Part shown: positions 61,715-64,000 of the stretch, piece after piece
How the letters are laid out: each line of letters starts with the position of its first letter
Position numbering within the stretch: position 1 is the first letter of the stretch
DNA from: Bin87 sp965262485
Lineage (GTDB): Bacteria > Chloroflexota > Dehalococcoidia > Lucifugimonadales > UBA3495
Assembly: GCA_965262485.1 (NCBI GenBank)
Contig: OZ253540.1
Location: 3,782,001 to 3,846,000 of the forward strand
DNA: 64,000 nucleotides
Direction of reading: 5' to 3'
Made by a program: the position numbers and the translations under genes
Notes under the pieces: generated by a model
The model's database searches: none
Told to the model about the DNA's origin: nothing
Seen by the model: only the letters and a program-made list of their open reading frames with translations

Positions 61715-63046
61715 TTACGTGTTGGCAACCGCGGCGGGTCGATGACGCGCCGTTACCGCCGCTGGGTCGCGTGGGAACAACAACGCGGCGATCACCCCCA
61801 CGCTGGTGCCGGCTGCCACGCTCAGCACCCCCGTCATCAGCGAACCCGACAACTCAGCGATGATCCCGGCTGCCAGGGGCCCGGCGGCGAATCCCACCGC
61901 GCTGAACGTCAACACCAACGCCGCTATCACCGACACCTCCCGTTCGTGGATATCCTTGAAATCGAACGGCAGCACCTCCATCGCCGGCACAAAGACCCAA
62001 ACCAGCCCCAATCCGGTCAACTCGATGGCCACCAACACCTGATTGCCGGCCAGCAGCGCCGCAAATATGAATCCGGTGTTGAATACGGCGGGAATCAGAA
62101 TCATCAACCGACGGTCGGTTATGCGTTTGAAAATCTGACCACCCAGCGGCGCTCCCGGAATCAGGGCATAGTAGAGAAAACCAAACAGGATGCTGCCCGA
62201 AGTTATAGCGATGTTACGTTCGGTTTCCAGGATCACGGGCAAGAACGTCAACACCGTAGTCCACGACGCCGCCAGGCAAAGCATCACTATTCCCAGCAGC
62301 CAGGCGTGCGGATAGCGCCGGAGAGCGCCGATGGGCGACACCCCTCCGTCCTGCATCAGCGCAGTGGCAGCGTCCTTAGCCCGTGCTCCGTCGTTGGATT
62401 GCTCCGTTCCGTCGTTCGCCGACCGTACCGATGGCCCGGCTTTGGCCGTGGACGTCAGCGTCGTCCAGATCAAAAAATGCGCCGCCATCAGCCCGCCCTG
62501 GATGAAATACGCCAATCGCCAGCTGCCCAGGGCGACGATAATCAGTGGACTGAAGGTCAACACCCCCGCCATCAACGTCGAATGAACCGACAATCCGACT
62601 GCCGTTACGATTGAGTAGTCTTTCGGAGCCACCCAACGTCGCAGCAGCAGCGGGCGCACCGGAGCCAGCGCCGCATAGGTCAGCACGGTAAAGAATCGAG
62701 CCGCCAGCAGCGTCCAGAACCCCACGGCCAGCCCCTGGCAGAACACCATTGGCGTGATTACGGCCAGCGCTCCCATCACGCGCCGGTTCGGGTTCATCCT
62801 GCTGAAGACCACACTCAGCGGCACCAGAGCCACGGCGGACGTAATCCACCACAACCCCTGCAACAACCCGATTTGCAGATAGGACAGGTGCAGGTCCTCG
62901 CGCACGAAGGGCAGAAACAACCCAAAGGCATAGGACGACAGCACCACCGAACTGTGGTGCAGCCGGTTCAGCAGCAGCGCCGCCCACCCCCGTGGAGATG
63001 TGGTGGCGGCCGCTTCAGCGCTGGAGGAATTGCCGGGTTGTGTCAA
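61715..63046 (-). CDS. MFS transporter
   Basis: 443 residues with about 12 membrane segments and a long acidic central loop (about 200-232, STAKAGPSVRSANDGTEQSND in part). The second-half loop GGQIFKRITDRRLMILIPA replaces the usual GRR motif. N-terminal residues 1-20 are Ser/Ala-rich and poorly conserved, so the true start may be a little downstream. The substrate is unknown. The family A element lies directly upstream. Confidence 0.83.
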   Translation of the reverse strand: MTQPGNSSSAEAAATTSPRGWAALLLNRLHHSSVVLSSYAFGLFLPFVREDLHLSYLQIGLLQGLWWITSAVALVPLSVVFSRMNPNRRVMGALAVITPMVFCQGLAVGFWTLLAARFFTVLTYAALAPVRPLLLRRWVAPKDYSIVTAVGLSVHSTLMAGVLTFSPLIIVALGSWRLAYFIQGGLMAAHFLIWTTLTSTAKAGPSVRSANDGTEQSNDGARAKDAATALMQDGGVSPIGALRRYPHAWLLGIVMLCLAASWTTVLTFLPVILETERNIAITSGSILFGFLYYALIPGAPLGGQIFKRITDRRLMILIPAVFNTGFIFAALLAGNQVLVAIELTGLGLVWVFVPAMEVLPFDFKDIHEREVSVIAALVLTFSAVGFAAGPLAAGIIAELSGSLMTGVLSVAAGTSVGVIAALLFPRDPAAVTARHRPAAVANT

Positions 63047-63059
63047 CAGCTACCGCCCA

Positions 63060-63252
63060 CTCACGCGTACCCACTTTGTCAAACCTAACTGGTCCACCGT
63101 CATCGCGAGGAGCGCCCACTCCCACCTGTCATTGCGAGCGTAGCGTAGCAATCTCGTTGCCGTAGCGATGGTGGTTTGCCGATGTGTGTTCAACCTCAAC
63201 GAGGTTGCCACGTCGCTGCGCTCCTCGCAATGACAAAGTGGGTACGCGTGCG
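63060..63252. repeat. Family A MITE-like element, core reversed
   Basis: Begins CTCACGCGTACCC and ends GGGTACGCGTGCG, about 193 bp. The central part (GTAGCGATGGTGGTTTGCC to AACCTCAACGAGG) runs opposite to the copies at 12529, 29971 and 31752, as in the copy at 9772. Confidence 0.8.
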
Positions 63253-63278
63253 CTACCGCACTCGGTCAACTCGCCCGG

Positions 63279-64000
63279 CTACCGGTGGCCCGACCGTGGG
63301 TGCGCCAGCGCCGCCGCCTGCTCCTCGGTCATGCCGGCGAAGCGCTGCGGACGGTACGGCCCAAGCACGGCATCGGCTGGCACACCCCCGCAAACCTCCT
63401 GCGCTGCCAGCTCGCTCAACGCCGGCGCCAGCGTCACCCCGCTGTGGGTCAACGCGATGTACAGGTTGGCGGGTTCGTCGGCAAATCCGATTACCGGGTA
63501 CCCGTCCAGCGGCATGGGACGCCAGCCCACGGGAACCGGAACGGCCTCCGCTCCGGTAAGCCCGGGCAGATAGCGGCACGCCCTGGCCAACAGGTCGTCG
63601 GCGTGGGCCTGGCTATCGTCTTCGGCCAAACTCTCCTGGTCACCCTCGCCAATCATCATCCGCCCGTCGGCGCACTGGCGCAGGTGGATCTCCCGCCTCC
63701 CGTCGCCCAGCGCCGGAGCATACACCACCGGCACGTTGTACAGCAGCGGTGGCAACGGATTGGTGCGTATGACCACCCCCGGGCTCTCCGCCTGGGGCAC
63801 GTTCACACCGGCCAGGGCTGCCAGCTCGGTGGCGCCGGCGCCGGCCGCGATGACCACCGCATCCGCCTCTACCAGGCCACGGGTGGTGAGCACCGACCGG
63901 ATGGACCCATCGGTTTCTCGCTCAAACCCGTCCACGACCGTATCTGAATATACGTGGCCATCCAGTTGCCCCAGACGGCGCAAGCCGGCGTTGACCACCA
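63279..64000 (-). CDS. FAD-dependent oxidoreductase (DAO family), N-terminus outside window
   Basis: At least 239 residues of the C-terminal part of a D-amino-acid/glycine oxidase-type flavoenzyme. VEADAVVIAAGAGATELAALAG is the typical internal strand and loop, and REIHLRQCADGRMMIGEGDQESL is the substrate-domain block. VGWRPMPLDGYPVIGF followed by NLYIALTHSGVTLAPALSELAAQEVCGG is the C-terminal FAD-closing motif. The frame stays open to the window edge and the N-terminal GxGxxG fold is missing, so the gene begins beyond 64000. The apparent start near 63998 is not the true start. Confidence 0.83.
   Translation of the reverse strand, partial: VVNAGLRRLGQLDGHVYSDTVVDGFERETDGSIRSVLTTRGLVEADAVVIAAGAGATELAALAGVNVPQAESPGVVIRTNPLPPLLYNVPVVYAPALGDGRREIHLRQCADGRMMIGEGDQESLAEDDSQAHADDLLARACRYLPGLTGAEAVPVPVGWRPMPLDGYPVIGFADEPANLYIALTHSGVTLAPALSELAAQEVCGGVPADAVLGPYRPQRFAGMTEEQAAALAHPRSGHR

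Noticed and set aside
61283..62614. A 443-codon plus-strand frame opposite the CoxE-like and MFS genes
   Set aside because: It spans two real minus-strand genes and their gap, is Gln/Arg/His-rich and shows no domain.

Overview
The window is GC-rich bacterial chromosome with densely packed, mostly short operons on both strands. Housekeeping loci (secA, lepA, dnaX-ybaB-recR-recO, uvrA, nadE, accC-accB and a tRNA-Leu/tRNA-Lys pair) alternate with accessory genes. The gene mix includes aprBA, a luciferase-like flavin oxidoreductase, several amidohydrolases, many MFS exporters, Uma2 and PaREP1/HEPN-like proteins. Together with abundant short palindromic repeats, this resembles Chloroflexota of the Dehalococcoidia/SAR202 kind. 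That placement is inference from gene content only; no rRNA gene is present.

Layout. 1-10 kb: a Cu+ P-type ATPase (copA), a trypsin-like lipoprotein and a YHS metal-binding protein, then secA on the minus strand, a flavin monooxygenase followed by a HEPN-like gene, and a ThuA-like protein. 10-23 kb: two tRNAs, a phosphoesterase, an asparaginase homologue, tandem MFS paralogues, a tandem duplication of small membrane coiled-coil genes, a DinB-like protein, an internally duplicated unknown protein, an orphan solute-binding lipoprotein, a DUF2442/DUF4160 pair and lepA. 23-33 kb: a lipoprotein gene cut by one stop codon, an ATPase/TOPRIM-like pair, aprB and aprA separated by three HEPN-like genes, a TfoX-family gene broken by a small mobile element, and an amidohydrolase flanked by two copies of one repeat. 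33-45 kb: DNA replication and repair genes, biotin carboxylase with its carrier protein, uvrA, a second ATPase/TOPRIM pair and an MFS transporter. 45.7-49.2 kb: a dead restriction-modification island (C5 methyltransferase, PLD endonuclease, vsr) hit by a MITE, a complete IS5-family element, two frameshifts and a nonsense codon. 49-64 kb: nadE, a RidA-like protein, Uma2 with a NYN RNase, a methyltransferase, paired amidohydrolases, an Orc1/Cdc6-like AAA protein, a SIS protein, a CMD-like protein, a CoxE-like VWA protein, an MFS transporter and a partial FAD oxidoreductase.

Four short repeat families are scattered between genes. Family A has TIR CTCACGCG...CGCGTGAG. Family B has TIR TGTTGACA...TGTCAACA. 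Family C consists of CCCTCTCCC/GGGAGAGGG hairpins. Family D has TIR GGCCTTTTC...GAAAAGGCC. They behave like non-autonomous elements: one D copy has destroyed a gene, one C hairpin serves as a terminator, and two B copies carry the same core in opposite orientation relative to their arms.

The most promising candidates for undescribed biology are the HEPN-like triplet lodged inside aprBA, with a molecular fossil of its duplication, and the two ATPase/TOPRIM operons, which have the architecture of anti-phage systems.
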